NCBI GenBank assembly: GCA_964016415.1
Contig: OZ024666.1
Span: forward strand, 1,655,310-1,719,309
Source: Erwinia sp.
GTDB lineage: Bacteria; Pseudomonadota; Gammaproteobacteria; Enterobacterales; Enterobacteriaceae
Reading direction: 5' to 3'
DNA length: 64,000 nucleotides
In this document: positions 1 to 8,949 of the stretch, piece by piece
How positions within the stretch are numbered: position 1 is the stretch's first letter
Layout: each line of letters begins with the position of its first letter
The notes under the pieces: model-generated
What the model was told of the DNA's origin: nothing
Databases searched by the model: none
The model's input: only the letters and a program-made list of their open reading frames with translations
Position numbers and translations under genes: made by a program

Positions 1-1
1 A

Positions 2-316
2 ACCAGCGAAGAGATATTTAAGTCATCCGATAAAAATGATAACGGCAACGCACTGCAGGATAGCGATTTGATGATGGATATTCCTGTCAAGCTTACGGTC
101 GAGCTGGGCCGCACAAAGATGACTATCAAAGAGTTACTCAGACTCACACAGGGTTCAGTTGTGGCACTTGATGTTCTTGCTGGTGAACCACTGGATATCT
201 TAATCAACGGTTACCTGATTGCTCAGGGGGAAGTGGTGGTCATTGCAGATAAGTATGGTGTACGGATCACCGATATTATCACCCCTTCTGAACGCATGCG
301 TCGCCTGAGCCGCTGA
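2..316 (+). CDS. fliN: FliN, flagellar switch protein (5' end outside window)
   Basis: C-terminal part of FliN, a component of the flagellar C-ring (switch complex) on the cytoplasmic face of the basal body. The frame is open from base 2, and the segment starting MMDIPVKLTVELGRT matches the E. coli FliN C-terminal domain almost residue for residue, ending SERMRRLSR. The N-terminus lies before the window, so 68 is not the true start. The TGA stop overlaps the ATG of fliO (TGATG). No lesion is visible in this part, although the next genes of the operon are damaged. Confidence 0.95.
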   Translation, partial: TSEEIFKSSDKNDNGNALQDSDLMMDIPVKLTVELGRTKMTIKELLRLTQGSVVALDVLAGEPLDILINGYLIAQGEVVVIADKYGVRITDIITPSERMRRLSR

Positions 317-719
317 TGGATCATACCTCTGGCTCAACATAGCCTACCCCCTCTGCTGCGCCTTTCAGCAGCGGAGGATCGCTGGCACAGGTCAGCAGTG
401 TGCTGGCCGTGGTTATTTTGCTGATTCTTGGTTGTGCATGGCTGGCAAAACGTTTGGGATTTACCCCCGGAAGGCGCAATGGTTCTTCAAGTAACCTTGC
501 TATTACAGAGAGTTGCACAGTAGGTCAGCGTGAGCGGGTTGTGATAGTTGAGGTAGACGATGCGCGACTGGTACTCGGCGTCACCGCACAGCAAATTACG
601 CTGTTACATACGTTACCCCCTGCCCCTGCCGTAGTGACGAGCGCCCCTCCCGTTAACGCCAGGGGTGACTTCAATCAGTTGCTGCAAAGGTTAGTGAAGA
701 ATAGCGGGAAAAAACATAA
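316..719 (+). pseudogene. fliO: fliO, flagellar export protein, broken by amber codon and frameshift
   Basis: FliO helps assemble the FliP ring of the flagellar type III export gate. The ATG at 316 overlaps the fliN stop. Codon 9 (340-342) is TAG. Beyond it the frame continues as good FliO: a membrane helix, then the soluble segment with RERVVIVEVDDARLVLGVT. Near the 3' end the run of six A at 709-714 puts the gene out of frame with its expected TAA (717-719, overlapping the fliP ATG). One more A would restore the usual end. As it stands, the frame runs on into fliP. An internal restart downstream of the amber codon is possible but unsupported. Confidence 0.85.
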
Positions 720-1456
720 TGCGACCTGCACGATTAATCATTCTCAGCCTGGTGTTATTAGTAACGCCACTGGCTCATGCCCAGTTGCCCGGTCTGGTAT
801 CACAACCGCTGGCGAATGGCGGGCAAAGCTGGTCATTACCTGTTCAGACTCTGGTTTTTCTGACATCACTGACCTTTTTGCCAGCCATTTTACTAATGAT
901 GACCAGTTTTACGCGGATTATCATTGTGTTCGGTCTGCTGCGCAACGCACTTGGCACGCCTTCTGCTCCCCCTAATCAGATGTTACTTGGGCTGGCGCTT
1001 TTTCTCACCTTTTTTATCATGGGTCCGGTGTTTGATCGTTTTTATCAGGAAGCATACCTGCCGTTCAGTCAGGATAAGATAACTATGGAAGTGGCGATTG
1101 ATAAAGGTGCTCAACCGTTACGTGAATTTATGTTGCGACAAACGCGTGAAGCCGATCTTGCACTGTTCGCCCGGCTGGCTAATACGCCGCCGATAGCCGG
1201 ACCTGAAGCGGTGCCGATGCGTATATTATTGCCCGCCTATGTGACCAGCGAATTGAAAACCGCTTTCCAGATAGGGTTCACTGTGTTCATTCCCTTTCTG
1301 ATTATCGACCTGGTGGTTGCCAGTGTATTGATGGCGCTGGGGATGATGATGGTGCCACCAGCGACCATCTCTTTACCCTTCTAACTGATGCTATTTGTGC
1401 TGGTCGACGGGTGGCAGTTATTAGTCGGTTCACCGGCGCAAAGCTTTTATTCATAG
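719..1456 (+). pseudogene. fliP: fliP, flagellar export gate protein, nonsense-truncated
   Basis: FliP forms the core of the flagellar export gate in the inner membrane. The ORF from ATG 719 has a signal peptide ([12 protein letters not shown]), then the conserved membrane segments including [12 protein letters not shown] and the C-terminal [16 protein letters not shown]. At 1382-1384 a TAA replaces the expected lysine codon. The same frame then continues with LMLFVLVDGWQLLVG and ends at TAG 1454-1456, exactly as an intact FliP would. The predicted product is 221 residues and lacks the last helix of about 24 residues. A substitution rather than an indel is seen here, which argues against a simple homopolymer sequencing error. 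Confidence 0.88.
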
Positions 1457-1503
1457 ACTAACCTCACGGCGCATCACCGTATTTATGATGTGGAGGAGCT
1501 AGA

Positions 1504-1773
1504 ATGACACCAGAATCTATTATGGCGATGGGGCACGAGGCGATGATGGTCGCTCTGGCGCTGGCCGCGCCACTGCTACTCGCCGCTTTAGCCAGTGGTT
1601 TGATTATCAGTCTGCTGCAGGCCGCCACACAGATCAATGAACAAACGCTCTCCTTTATCCCGAAAATTCTCGCGGTTCTGGCGACGATCGTGATTGCAGG
1701 GCCCTGGATGCTCAATCTGGTTCTCGATTACATGCGCACACTGTTTAACAGTCTACCTACGATCATAGGCTGA
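1504..1773 (+). CDS. fliQ: FliQ, flagellar export gate protein
   Basis: An 89-residue two-helix membrane protein of the FliPQR flagellar export gate. It matches the family across its whole length (start MTPESIMAMGHEAM, middle LLQAATQINEQTLSFIPK). A strong ribosome site, GGAG, lies just upstream. Its stop overlaps the fliR start (TGATG). The gene is intact, but FliO, FliP and FliR around it are damaged, so the gate is unlikely to assemble. Confidence 0.95.
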   Translation: MTPESIMAMGHEAMMVALALAAPLLLAALASGLIISLLQAATQINEQTLSFIPKILAVLATIVIAGPWMLNLVLDYMRTLFNSLPTIIG

Positions 1774-2557
1774 TGATAACCCTCGACAGTAGCCAGTGGG
1801 TTCTTTGGGTCAGCCAATTTTTTTGGCCACTGGCGCGCATTATGGCGCTAATAATGACCGCCCCGGTACTCAGCGACAAAGCGATCAGCCGCAGAGTGAA
1901 GGTAGGGCTGGGCGTGATGATTACCTGGGTGCTACTACCTGGACTCCCGACGACTGAAGTAACGCTGTTTTCATTAACCGGGTTTTGGCTGTTACTGCAA
2001 CAAATTCTCATCGGTATCGCTATCGGTTTCACTATGTACTTGCATTTGCTGCAGTACGCACTGCAGGTGAAGTAATTGGTCTGCAAATGGGACTTTCATT
2101 CGCGATTTTCTTCGACCCTGGCAGCCGCCTTAACATGCCAGTGCTGGCACGTTTTCTGGATATTCTCGCCGTGCTGCTGTTTCTGTCATTTAACGGCCAT
2201 CTGTGGTTGATTTCTCTGCTTTCAGACAGTTTTCATACCTTGCCAATTGGCGGTGAGCCTCTGAATAGCAATGCTTTTTTAGCTCTGACAAAAGCCGCAG
2301 GGCTTATCTTCCTCAACGGTCTGCGTCTGGCTCTGCCACTGATTACGTTGCTGTTGACCCTTAACCTCGCACTAGGCTTGTTGAACAGAATGTCCCCCCA
2401 ACTCTCTGTTTTCGCCGTGGGTTTCCCTGTTACGCTGTCATTAAGAATTGTGTTTATGAGCCTGATGATGCCACTACTGGCACCCTTCTGCGAACATCTG
2501 TTCAGCGAGGTTTTTGACCTGCTGGCGAAAGTGTTATCAGAAATACCCCGACGCTAA
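1773..2557 (+). pseudogene. fliR: fliR, flagellar export gate protein, frameshifted
   Basis: FliR completes the flagellar type III export gate. The first frame (from ATG 1773) matches FliR up to IGIAIGFTM, then at about 2036-2042 the reading frame changes and the homology resumes one frame over with [20 protein letters not shown], continuing to a normal C-terminus at 2557. In E. coli these two blocks are contiguous (FTM followed by [12 protein letters not shown]), so a short indel has split the gene. The upstream product would end at about 100 residues. Confidence 0.88.
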
Positions 2558-2580
2558 GCTGCCACTCCTTTCGCTGTTAA

Positions 2581-2772
2581 TCAGCAGTTCAGCGGCTCAA
2601 CAAAAGTACCATCAGGATGACCCATTTCATTGAAAAACCACACGCCTGCCGGATAAGTAGCCAATGAAATTAAAAACATGGTGCCTTCACTGAACTCTTC
2701 AATGGCTAAAATACGTCCTTCGCGGCGCGGGCCACCATCTGTTTTCACTGTAACCTGATCGTTGATTTCCAT
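2581..2772 (-). CDS. dsrB: DsrB family small protein
   Basis: A 63-residue conserved protein of unknown function, matching E. coli DsrB ([17 protein letters not shown] ... [12 protein letters not shown] ... [15 protein letters not shown]). The start at 2772 is chosen over the adjacent ATG at 2775 because GGAGGT abuts the first ATG directly and because family members begin with M-x-x-ND. The gene is convergent with fliR and only 23 bases from its stop. In E. coli, rcsA and the sRNA gene dsrA lie in this interval; neither fits here. Confidence 0.93.
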   Translation of the reverse strand: MEINDQVTVKTDGGPRREGRILAIEEFSEGTMFLISLATYPAGVWFFNEMGHPDGTFVEPLNC

Positions 2773-2926
2773 CATACCTCCATCCTGTGATACCCGACAG
2801 TTTACCCTATTTTTTCCTGTTGCAAAGTGCGGGCTCACCTCATGCACCCGTTCAACCTTGCAGCACCATACTGCACGATAATCTATACTCAATCACAAAG
2901 ACCGTTCTGCTAATGAGAGAATAGTG

Positions 2927-3718
2927 ATGGTAATGCTGACCGATTCGCTGCTGATTGTGACTGACCTGGATGGCTCTTTGCTCGACCATCATACCTATCA
3001 ATGGCAACCAGCAGCGCCCTGGCTGGCACGATTGCGCGCAGCTTCTGTCCCTCTTGTGATTTGCTCAAGTAAAACTGCCAGTGAAATTCGCCCATTACAG
3101 CAACAGCTTGGCATTGCCGGCTCCCCTTTTATCAGTGAAAACGGCGCCAGAGTTTACTTTGCCAGTCAGGCTGACTCCACGTCGTTGGCAGCACAAAACA
3201 ATAGCTACCTGCAACTTTGTCATACCCTGCATCAGTTACGCCAACACCATCACTATCGGTTTACCGGTTTCGCTGATGTCTCTGCGGAAACAGTAGCGCA
3301 ATGGACGGGCCTTCCTTTGTCGCAGGCGGTGCTTGCTCAACAGCGTGAGGGTTCAGAGAGCTTTATCTGGCAGGACAGCACTGCACAGTGGTCAAAATTC
3401 AGCGCTGACTTACAACGCGCCGGCCTGCATGCGATCAAAGGAGGACGTTTCTGGCATGTCATGCCGAGTGGAAAAAATAAAGCAGAAGCATTGAAGCAAA
3501 TACGTGGTCATTATCCCGCAAAGGCGCTCACCATCGGATTAGGCGATGGCCCTAATGATATTCCCATGCTCGAAAGTACAGACTATGCGATTGTGATTCA
3601 TAACCCCGGCTCTGCACCTGTCAGGCTCCAGCATCCCAATACATCCGGAGTTTACTATACTCAACATGCAGGCCCCGAGGGATGGTCAGAAGGGCTCGAT
3701 TACTTTATCGAACTATAG
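2927..3718 (+). CDS. yedP: YedP-type glycosyl-3-phosphoglycerate phosphatase
   Basis: HAD-superfamily phosphatase of the mannosyl-3-phosphoglycerate phosphatase family. The nucleophile motif DLDGSLLD is near residue 15. ICSSKTASEI gives motif II, and GLGDGPNDIPMLE gives motif IV. The length, about 263 residues, is normal. The start is ATG 2927, with GTG 2924 just before it as an alternative. It is followed after 44 bases by a glycosyl-3-phosphoglycerate synthase-like gene on the same strand. Together they would convert NDP-sugar plus 3-phosphoglycerate to a sugar glycerate, a compatible solute. The sugar (glucose or mannose) cannot be read from sequence. Glucose is inferred from the partner gene. 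Confidence 0.88.
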   Translation: MVMLTDSLLIVTDLDGSLLDHHTYQWQPAAPWLARLRAASVPLVICSSKTASEIRPLQQQLGIAGSPFISENGARVYFASQADSTSLAAQNNSYLQLCHTLHQLRQHHHYRFTGFADVSAETVAQWTGLPLSQAVLAQQREGSESFIWQDSTAQWSKFSADLQRAGLHAIKGGRFWHVMPSGKNKAEALKQIRGHYPAKALTIGLGDGPNDIPMLESTDYAIVIHNPGSAPVRLQHPNTSGVYYTQHAGPEGWSEGLDYFIEL

Positions 3719-3762
3719 CGATTTTTTGTAACTCACGGTGGAGACCGTGCAAGAGGTGACCG

Positions 3763-4983
3763 ATGAGTGATTTTTATCAAAATGGGGTGATAACTAATTT
3801 TCATAATCTGACACAACGTTCAGTGGCCTCTCTGGAGAGTGAGTTAGTGCATTTTTCTGCACGACGTAAAATGGGGTTGATCCTCCCTTCGCTGTTTTCT
3901 GAACTGGAGGGGCCCGCCCTGACCCATATCGTCGATGAGCTGGCAAAAGTTCCTTATCTGGAAGAGATTGTCATTGGTCTTGACCGCGCAAACCGCGAGC
4001 AATTTCTTTTTGCCCGTCAGTTTTTTTCCCGCCTGCCTCAGCGCCACCGTATTTTGTGGAATGACGGCCCTCGTCTCACCGCCCTCGATGCTATTTTGCA
4101 GCAGGAAGGTCTTTCTCCGACACAACCCGGCAAAGGGCGTAATGTGTGGTTTTGTACCGGTTATACGCTCGCTTCAGAACGCTCAACCTGTGTTGCCCTG
4201 CATGACTGTGATATTGTTACGTATGACCGTGGCATGCTGGCGCGACTGCTCTACCCGGTTGCCAATCCGGCCTTTCAGTATGAATTTTGCAAAGGTTACT
4301 ATGCGCGAGTGGCTGATAATAAGCTCAATGGGCGTGTCGGGCGGTTGCTGGTTGGTCCTTTACTGCGTGCGCTGCAGAAAGTCTATGGACACTCTGAATA
4401 TCTGGATTATCTGACAAGTTTCCGCTATCCACTTTCTGGTGAATTTGCCATGCGCACGCATGTGCTTAACGGAATGAGAATTCCGGGTGACTGGGGCCTT
4501 GAAATTGGGGTGCTTTCAGAAATTTATCGCGATTACACCACCCGGCAAACTTGTCAGGTGGAAATCGCTGATCATTACGATCATAAACACCAACCGCTCG
4601 CTGAAGCCGACGGCAGTGGGGGTCTGCACAGAATGAGTGGTGATATTGTGCAATCTTTATTGCGTAAACTCGCTACCATGGGGGTGAATCTGACCAGTGA
4701 CTCATTCCGCGTCCTGAAAGCCACCTATTACCGTTATGCCCTCGACATGATGGAAATCTATCAGCACGATGCCACAATGAATGGACTTTCGTTTGACCAG
4801 CACAGTGAAGAAGCAGCAGTAGAGATGTTTACCCAGTCGATCCTTGATGCCGGGCAGGCGTTTATGGAGCGCCCCAATGAAAAACCGTTCATTCCTGGCT
4901 GGAGTCGCGTACGATCCGCCTTTCCTGACATTCTTGAACAAATCTATCAGGCAGTCGAAGCAGACAACTGCGGGGAAGTCTGA
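3763..4983 (+). CDS. gpgS: Putative glucosyl-3-phosphoglycerate synthase (GT-A glycosyltransferase)
   Basis: A 406-residue soluble GT-A fold glycosyltransferase resembling bacterial glucosyl-3-phosphoglycerate synthases. Visible features are an N-terminal nucleotide-sugar domain (MGLILPSLFSELEGPAL), a DxD-like metal-binding motif in ALHDCDIVTYD near residue 150, and a GDWGLEIGVLSEIY segment followed by an HYDHKHQPL histidine-rich stretch typical of this family. A GGTGGAGACC and AGAGGTGACCG leader precedes ATG 3763. It lies directly downstream of the yedP-type phosphatase, forming the usual two-step route to glucosylglycerate, an osmolyte. The E. coli yedP locus lacks this gene. Confidence 0.75.
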   Translation: MSDFYQNGVITNFHNLTQRSVASLESELVHFSARRKMGLILPSLFSELEGPALTHIVDELAKVPYLEEIVIGLDRANREQFLFARQFFSRLPQRHRILWNDGPRLTALDAILQQEGLSPTQPGKGRNVWFCTGYTLASERSTCVALHDCDIVTYDRGMLARLLYPVANPAFQYEFCKGYYARVADNKLNGRVGRLLVGPLLRALQKVYGHSEYLDYLTSFRYPLSGEFAMRTHVLNGMRIPGDWGLEIGVLSEIYRDYTTRQTCQVEIADHYDHKHQPLAEADGSGGLHRMSGDIVQSLLRKLATMGVNLTSDSFRVLKATYYRYALDMMEIYQHDATMNGLSFDQHSEEAAVEMFTQSILDAGQAFMERPNEKPFIPGWSRVRSAFPDILEQIYQAVEADNCGEV

Positions 4984-5034
4984 TCCCCTGCTTAAAGACG
5001 GGTGGTCAGGAAATAACAGCCACCCGTCTGTAGG

Positions 5035-5178
5035 TCATATCTTACAGCTTTCGCACTCACCCTCATCTTCTTCACTCGACGGCAAGGTCAATGCTTTTTC
5101 ACGAGCCCTCTCCTGCGCGTCTTCCAGCTGTGCATCAATATCAAACTCGAAATCGTCATCACTGGTAATACTCATCAT
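5035..5178 (-). CDS. Small acidic protein, hypothetical (47 aa)
   Basis: A short ORF beginning with two ATGs (5178 and 5175), preceded by GATGAGGTG. The product is strongly acidic (SDDDFEFDIDAQLEDAQERA ... SSEEDEGECESC) and ends with CESCKI, a CxxC pair that could bind a metal or form a disulfide. It lies 12 bases downstream of yedI on the same strand, so it may be cotranscribed. I do not recognise the family. Support comes from the ribosome site and operon-like position, not from known homology. Confidence 0.5.
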   Translation of the reverse strand: MMSITSDDDFEFDIDAQLEDAQERAREKALTLPSSEEDEGECESCKI

Positions 5179-5190
5179 CACCTCATCTTA

Positions 5191-6105
5191 TTACGCTGAC
5201 TTTGTCTGCTTCATTCTGCTGATCCCTTTGACTGCAAAAAGCACCGCAGCCCCGACCAGCACACCCATTAACAGGTTAGCAACTGTGCTGATGATTGTCG
5301 TCATCAATACACCATAGTCTGACGTAACAAAATCGATCATGTGATGCAAAAAAGTCAGACCGTGAACAATAATTCCGCCACCGACTAAAAACATAGCAAC
5401 AGTACCAATTACCGAAAGTGTCTTCATCAGCAGGGGGGCAAAGGCAAGTAATCCGGCCCCGATATAACGCGCCACAGCAACCTGTTTTTCCTGCAACCAA
5501 TAACCCAAATCATCAAGCTTAACGATCGCTGCAACGATGCCATACACCCCAACCGTTACCAGCAGTGCGATGCCAGATAATACCATCACCTGGTTGATCA
5601 ATGGTGCTTGTGAAACAACACCCAGCGTGATGGCGACTATTTCAGCAGAAAGGATAAAGTCGGTACGTACCGCTCCTTTTACTTTTTTGTCTTCGAATTC
5701 CAGAGCATCCTGTTCAGCAACCTGCAGAATCCTTTTCTCACGGGCTTCCGGACTCTTATCCCCTTTATCCCGATGCAGCGTATGTACCAGTTTTTCAAAA
5801 CCCTCGTAGCACAGATAAGCACCACCTATCATCAACAATGGGGTGATAAGCCACGGCAGCCAGGCACTGATAAGTAACGCCAGGGGTACCAGGATGACTT
5901 TGTTCAGTAGCGAACCTTTTGCCACTTTCCAGACCACCGGCAGCTCGCGATTGACTTTGACCCCGGCGACCTGCTGTGCATTAAGCGAAAGATCATCGCC
6001 TAAAACACCAGCGGTTTTTTTTGCCGCCAGCTTCCCCATGACGGAAATATCATCCAGCAGTGTGGCGATATCATCTAATAATGTTAACAAACTACTTCCG
6101 GCCAA
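5191..6105 (-). CDS. yedI: YedI family inner-membrane protein (DUF808)
   Basis: A 304-residue multi-spanning inner-membrane protein, close to E. coli YedI from the start ([38 protein letters not shown]). At least six hydrophobic segments are visible, including [39 protein letters not shown] and a C-terminal glycine-rich membrane region. Function is unknown in the family. It follows a 91-residue unknown gene with a 13-base gap and precedes the small acidic ORF, suggesting a three-gene unit. Confidence 0.93.
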   Translation of the reverse strand: MAGSSLLTLLDDIATLLDDISVMGKLAAKKTAGVLGDDLSLNAQQVAGVKVNRELPVVWKVAKGSLLNKVILVPLALLISAWLPWLITPLLMIGGAYLCYEGFEKLVHTLHRDKGDKSPEAREKRILQVAEQDALEFEDKKVKGAVRTDFILSAEIVAITLGVVSQAPLINQVMVLSGIALLVTVGVYGIVAAIVKLDDLGYWLQEKQVAVARYIGAGLLAFAPLLMKTLSVIGTVAMFLVGGGIIVHGLTFLHHMIDFVTSDYGVLMTTIISTVANLLMGVLVGAAVLFAVKGISRMKQTKSA

Positions 6106-6118
6106 AATAAGGCTCCTG

Positions 6119-6385
6119 TTATCTCTGGCAGCAGGGGCATTCCGGCATAACCACCACTGTCATATCGGCGATGCCATCACACTCCCACTCAACACTGACA
6201 GCACTCTCAGGCTGCAGTTCGTGGTGAATATATTTATAGACCGCACTCTCTGTCATTCCTTTAATCTGTTCTGTGGCAATCAGTTGCCCTCGTGCATAAA
6301 TCCTCACTGTCGCACAGGTGCTGATCATGCGATCATCTTGCATCGCATAGAGTCGCTTAACAGTAAGCTTAATACTCGTTGTCAT
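6119..6385 (-). CDS. Hypothetical protein with C-terminal cysteine cluster
   Basis: An 88-residue unrecognised protein. The start is taken at ATG 6385 because the upstream alternative is a TTG at 6394 with no better ribosome site. It contains a beta-rich core ([40 protein letters not shown]) and ends PECPCCQR, a cysteine cluster that could bind zinc. It sits 13 bases upstream of yedI on the same strand, so it is probably the first gene of that unit. No function is proposed. Confidence 0.55.
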   Translation of the reverse strand: MTTSIKLTVKRLYAMQDDRMISTCATVRIYARGQLIATEQIKGMTESAVYKYIHHELQPESAVSVEWECDGIADMTVVVMPECPCCQR

Positions 6386-6710
6386 TAGTGCCAACTCAGA
6401 TTACCTGATACCAGTTTCACATATGTATCACAGACGGCTGTCAGGTGAATAGCATTACCCGTGATAAAAAACATTGTGATAGTTGCAGTCACTCATTTTT
6501 TACAGTGAGTACAGCCTCTACCGCGCCCTGATCTCAAAAATTATTCCATGCCCGCGTGTGAGTTATGACGCATGATGCCCACCTTCTGCGCCCTACTGTC
6601 GCGGTGAGGAAATAACCACCCCAGTCCCCTTTTGTTACTGTGTTGCAGCTGAACATCCCCTTTCTGTGAAACATCAGATTATCTGCCAAGGTGAGATCTG
6701 GCATAGTTAC
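6386..6710. other. Intergenic region, about 325 bases
   Basis: No ORF with a plausible ribosome site, RNA gene or strong terminator was seen between vsr and the yedI unit, both leftward. It must hold the promoter of the 88-residue gene and the vsr 3' end. A weak inverted repeat, ACTCA...TGAGT at about 6491-6511, is the only local symmetry noticed. Confidence 0.4.
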
Positions 6711-7181
6711 TCAGGACTCAGCACGGATGCCCGTGGTGTCAATACTGGCATTACCTTGTCCGGCGCAGACCCACTCTTCAATTCGCTGCATCAGCACATT
6801 GGCTGACAAACGATACCTACCGCGCAACGCACATTCCCATATCACCAATACTCGCCACCCATGACAATTTAAATCGGCGATACTGCGTTTATCTCGTTCG
6901 GCGTTGGCTGCTATTTTTTGCTGCCAGAAAAGAGTCCGGGTCGCCGGAAGCCTGAACAAAGAACAATAGTGCTGATGCCAGAAGCAGCCATGGGTGAAAA
7001 TGATCGCCCGATAGTCGTCGATAACAAAATCTGGTCGCCCGCTGAGATCAGTAACCTGAGAGCGATAATCGAATCCACACTGCTCAAGTACCTGGCTGAT
7101 GTGACGTTCAATGGCAGTATTTTTATTGCCAATAGCACGCATATTTTTGCTACGTGTCGCTTTGTCATGCACATCAGTCAT
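6711..7181 (-). CDS. vsr: Vsr, very short patch repair endonuclease
   Basis: Mismatch endonuclease that nicks 5' of T in T:G mismatches arising from deamination of Dcm-methylated cytosine. Taking ATG 7181, the protein (156 aa) starts MTDVHDKATRSKNMRAIG as in E. coli Vsr. It keeps the catalytic residues at the same positions: E25, D51 (SGRPDFV), H64 and H69 (THGCFWHQH). It ends NASIDTTGIRAES. An in-frame extension of 22 codons to 7247 exists but is not part of the family. In E. coli vsr overlaps the end of dcm. Here the upstream neighbour is the divergent queH, so no dcm is present. Confidence 0.95.
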   Translation of the reverse strand: MTDVHDKATRSKNMRAIGNKNTAIERHISQVLEQCGFDYRSQVTDLSGRPDFVIDDYRAIIFTHGCFWHQHYCSLFRLPATRTLFWQQKIAANAERDKRSIADLNCHGWRVLVIWECALRGRYRLSANVLMQRIEEWVCAGQGNASIDTTGIRAES

Positions 7182-7317
7182 CTCGTTATCCCTCTTCGCC
7201 GTTACCGCGAGAAGATTATCATTGATGTCATCATCAGATAATTGCATTCACTGCGGATGACAAGTGTGGCATTCGTGCTTACACTACTGAATTTACTGTT
7301 ATAGCAGGGGTAGCATC

Positions 7318-7968
7318 ATGCAGGCGACATCACGAGCAAAACTTGAATTACCGGGTAATGCCGAAAAATTATTATTACACTCATGTTGTGCCCCATGTTC
7401 AGGTGAAGTGATGGAAGCTCTTCATGCCTCGGGAATTAACTATACAATTTTTTTTTACAATCCCAATATTCATCCTCAAAAAGAATATCTTCTGCGCAAA
7501 GAAGAAAATATCCGTTTTGCTGAACAGCATGGCGTTCCTTTCGTGGATGCTGATTATGATACGGATAATTGGTTTGAGCGGGCAAAAGGGATGGAGTGGG
7601 AACCAGAACGCGGCATACGCTGCACAATGTGCTTCGATATGCGATTTGAACGCACAGCATTATATGCGCATGAACACGGCTTTTCGGTTATATCCAGTTC
7701 ACTGGGGATTTCTCGCTGGAAAAACATGACACAAATTAATGACTGTGGTGTCCGCGCTGCCTCAGCATGGCCCGGCATTGTTTACTGGGAATATAACTGG
7801 CGTAAGGGTGGTGGCTCTTCCCGTATGATTGAAATCAGTAAACGGGAGCGTTTTTACCAACAGGAATATTGTGGCTGCGTTTATTCCTTACGTGATACTA
7901 ACCAACACCGCAAGCGCCAGGGACGTTCACTAATAAAACTGGGGGTGCTTTATTATGGCGATGACTAA
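7318..7968 (+). CDS. queH: QueH, epoxyqueuosine reductase
   Basis: Catalyses the last step of queuosine synthesis in tRNA, reduction of epoxyqueuosine, as the non-cobalamin alternative to QueG. The 216-residue protein has the QueH (formerly DUF208) signature: [14 protein letters not shown] with C23, C24 and C27, then [15 protein letters not shown], then [16 protein letters not shown], and a C-terminal CxC in [15 protein letters not shown]. These cysteines are proposed iron-sulfur and redox ligands in the family. ATG 7318 has AGGGGTAGC upstream. The stop overlaps the convergent yedJ stop by four bases. Confidence 0.93.
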   Translation: MQATSRAKLELPGNAEKLLLHSCCAPCSGEVMEALHASGINYTIFFYNPNIHPQKEYLLRKEENIRFAEQHGVPFVDADYDTDNWFERAKGMEWEPERGIRCTMCFDMRFERTALYAHEHGFSVISSSLGISRWKNMTQINDCGVRAASAWPGIVYWEYNWRKGGGSSRMIEISKRERFYQQEYCGCVYSLRDTNQHRKRQGRSLIKLGVLYYGDD

Positions 7969-8693
7969 CTGTAATCTGCCATTACAGACTCATCTAACTG
8001 ACCATGAATCCCCGACAGTTCAGCAGAGAGTTTCGCCATAAACATCACCAGAAAATGGACATCTTGTTGTGCTAACTGTTTGCCAGTCTCAGTCTGCATC
8101 GTTTCCGGTAATCGGAGTAACTTTTTCTGAAAATGGTCCAGCGACCAGCGACTGTCATCCAGTTGACGATGTTTCGCCAGCGGATCTTCATCATCAAATA
8201 ATTCTCGTTGCAGTGCCCCTGAAACATAGAAAACCCGCGCAATGCCAATTGCACCTAACGATTCCAGACGGTCAGCGTCCTGCACGATTTTAGCTTCCAA
8301 AGTCAGTGGCGTCACCCCGGCACTGAAGCTGTGCGCATGTACAGCATGACAGACAGCGTCATACAATGTTGCTGGAAAATCAGTAAAGTGGAGCTGCAAT
8401 ATTTCTCGGGTTTTTTGCGCAGCCTGGTAAGACGCCAGATGACGCTGAGGATCATTTTTGGGCAGATTTACTACATCGTGGAAATAGCTGGCTGCCAGTA
8501 CTACCAGCTCATCTGCCTGTTGGTTCTGCTGTTGCATGATCCGCCGGGCATTAGCCCATACACGAGAAAGATGGTGAATATTGTGGGCTTTGTCATCCTG
8601 AGGCATGATTTCAGTAAGCAACTGCTTAAAGCGAATTTCCCAATCTTGTAAACTCAATAGCTGAATCCTACTCTTTTCGTTTTCCAATGCCAT
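7965..8693 (-). CDS. yedJ: YedJ, HD-domain phosphohydrolase
   Basis: A 242-residue HD-superfamily metal-dependent phosphohydrolase matching E. coli YedJ. Metal-binding motifs are visible: the first histidine in [10 protein letters not shown], the HD pair in [11 protein letters not shown], and the distal aspartate in [20 protein letters not shown]. The C-terminal half ([15 protein letters not shown]) matches as well. The physiological substrate is not known. It is transcribed toward queH and overlaps it by four bases at the stops. Confidence 0.93.
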   Translation of the reverse strand: MALENEKSRIQLLSLQDWEIRFKQLLTEIMPQDDKAHNIHHLSRVWANARRIMQQQNQQADELVVLAASYFHDVVNLPKNDPQRHLASYQAAQKTREILQLHFTDFPATLYDAVCHAVHAHSFSAGVTPLTLEAKIVQDADRLESLGAIGIARVFYVSGALQRELFDDEDPLAKHRQLDDSRWSLDHFQKKLLRLPETMQTETGKQLAQQDVHFLVMFMAKLSAELSGIHGQLDESVMADYS

Positions 8694-8949
8694 CGTGAAT
8701 TAACTCTCTTGCCGCTGTAAAGAATAATGCTGAAATTTGCGTGTAGTATCGCGGTATCATCACTTATGATTCGTTACAATTGAGCCTCTGGTCCATACAA
8801 CAGACCATTAATACTAAATCACACTGATGACAGTTTGATGTGTTGCTGACAAAAGCCCCTGCTCTTATTTTAATTTGGATAGCCAGCCACAGCAGCCCTG
8901 ACCTGCCATCCGGTGCGTCTTTACCCTACCTGTACTGGCTCACAGAGAG

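Noticed and set aside
2773..2926. DsrA sRNA next to dsrB
   Set aside because: No sequence like the DsrA terminator stem or its rpoS-pairing region is present on either side of dsrB.
7182..7247. Extended start for vsr at 7247
   Set aside because: The extra 22 residues are not part of the Vsr family, and the ATG at 7181 puts all catalytic residues in register with E. coli Vsr.
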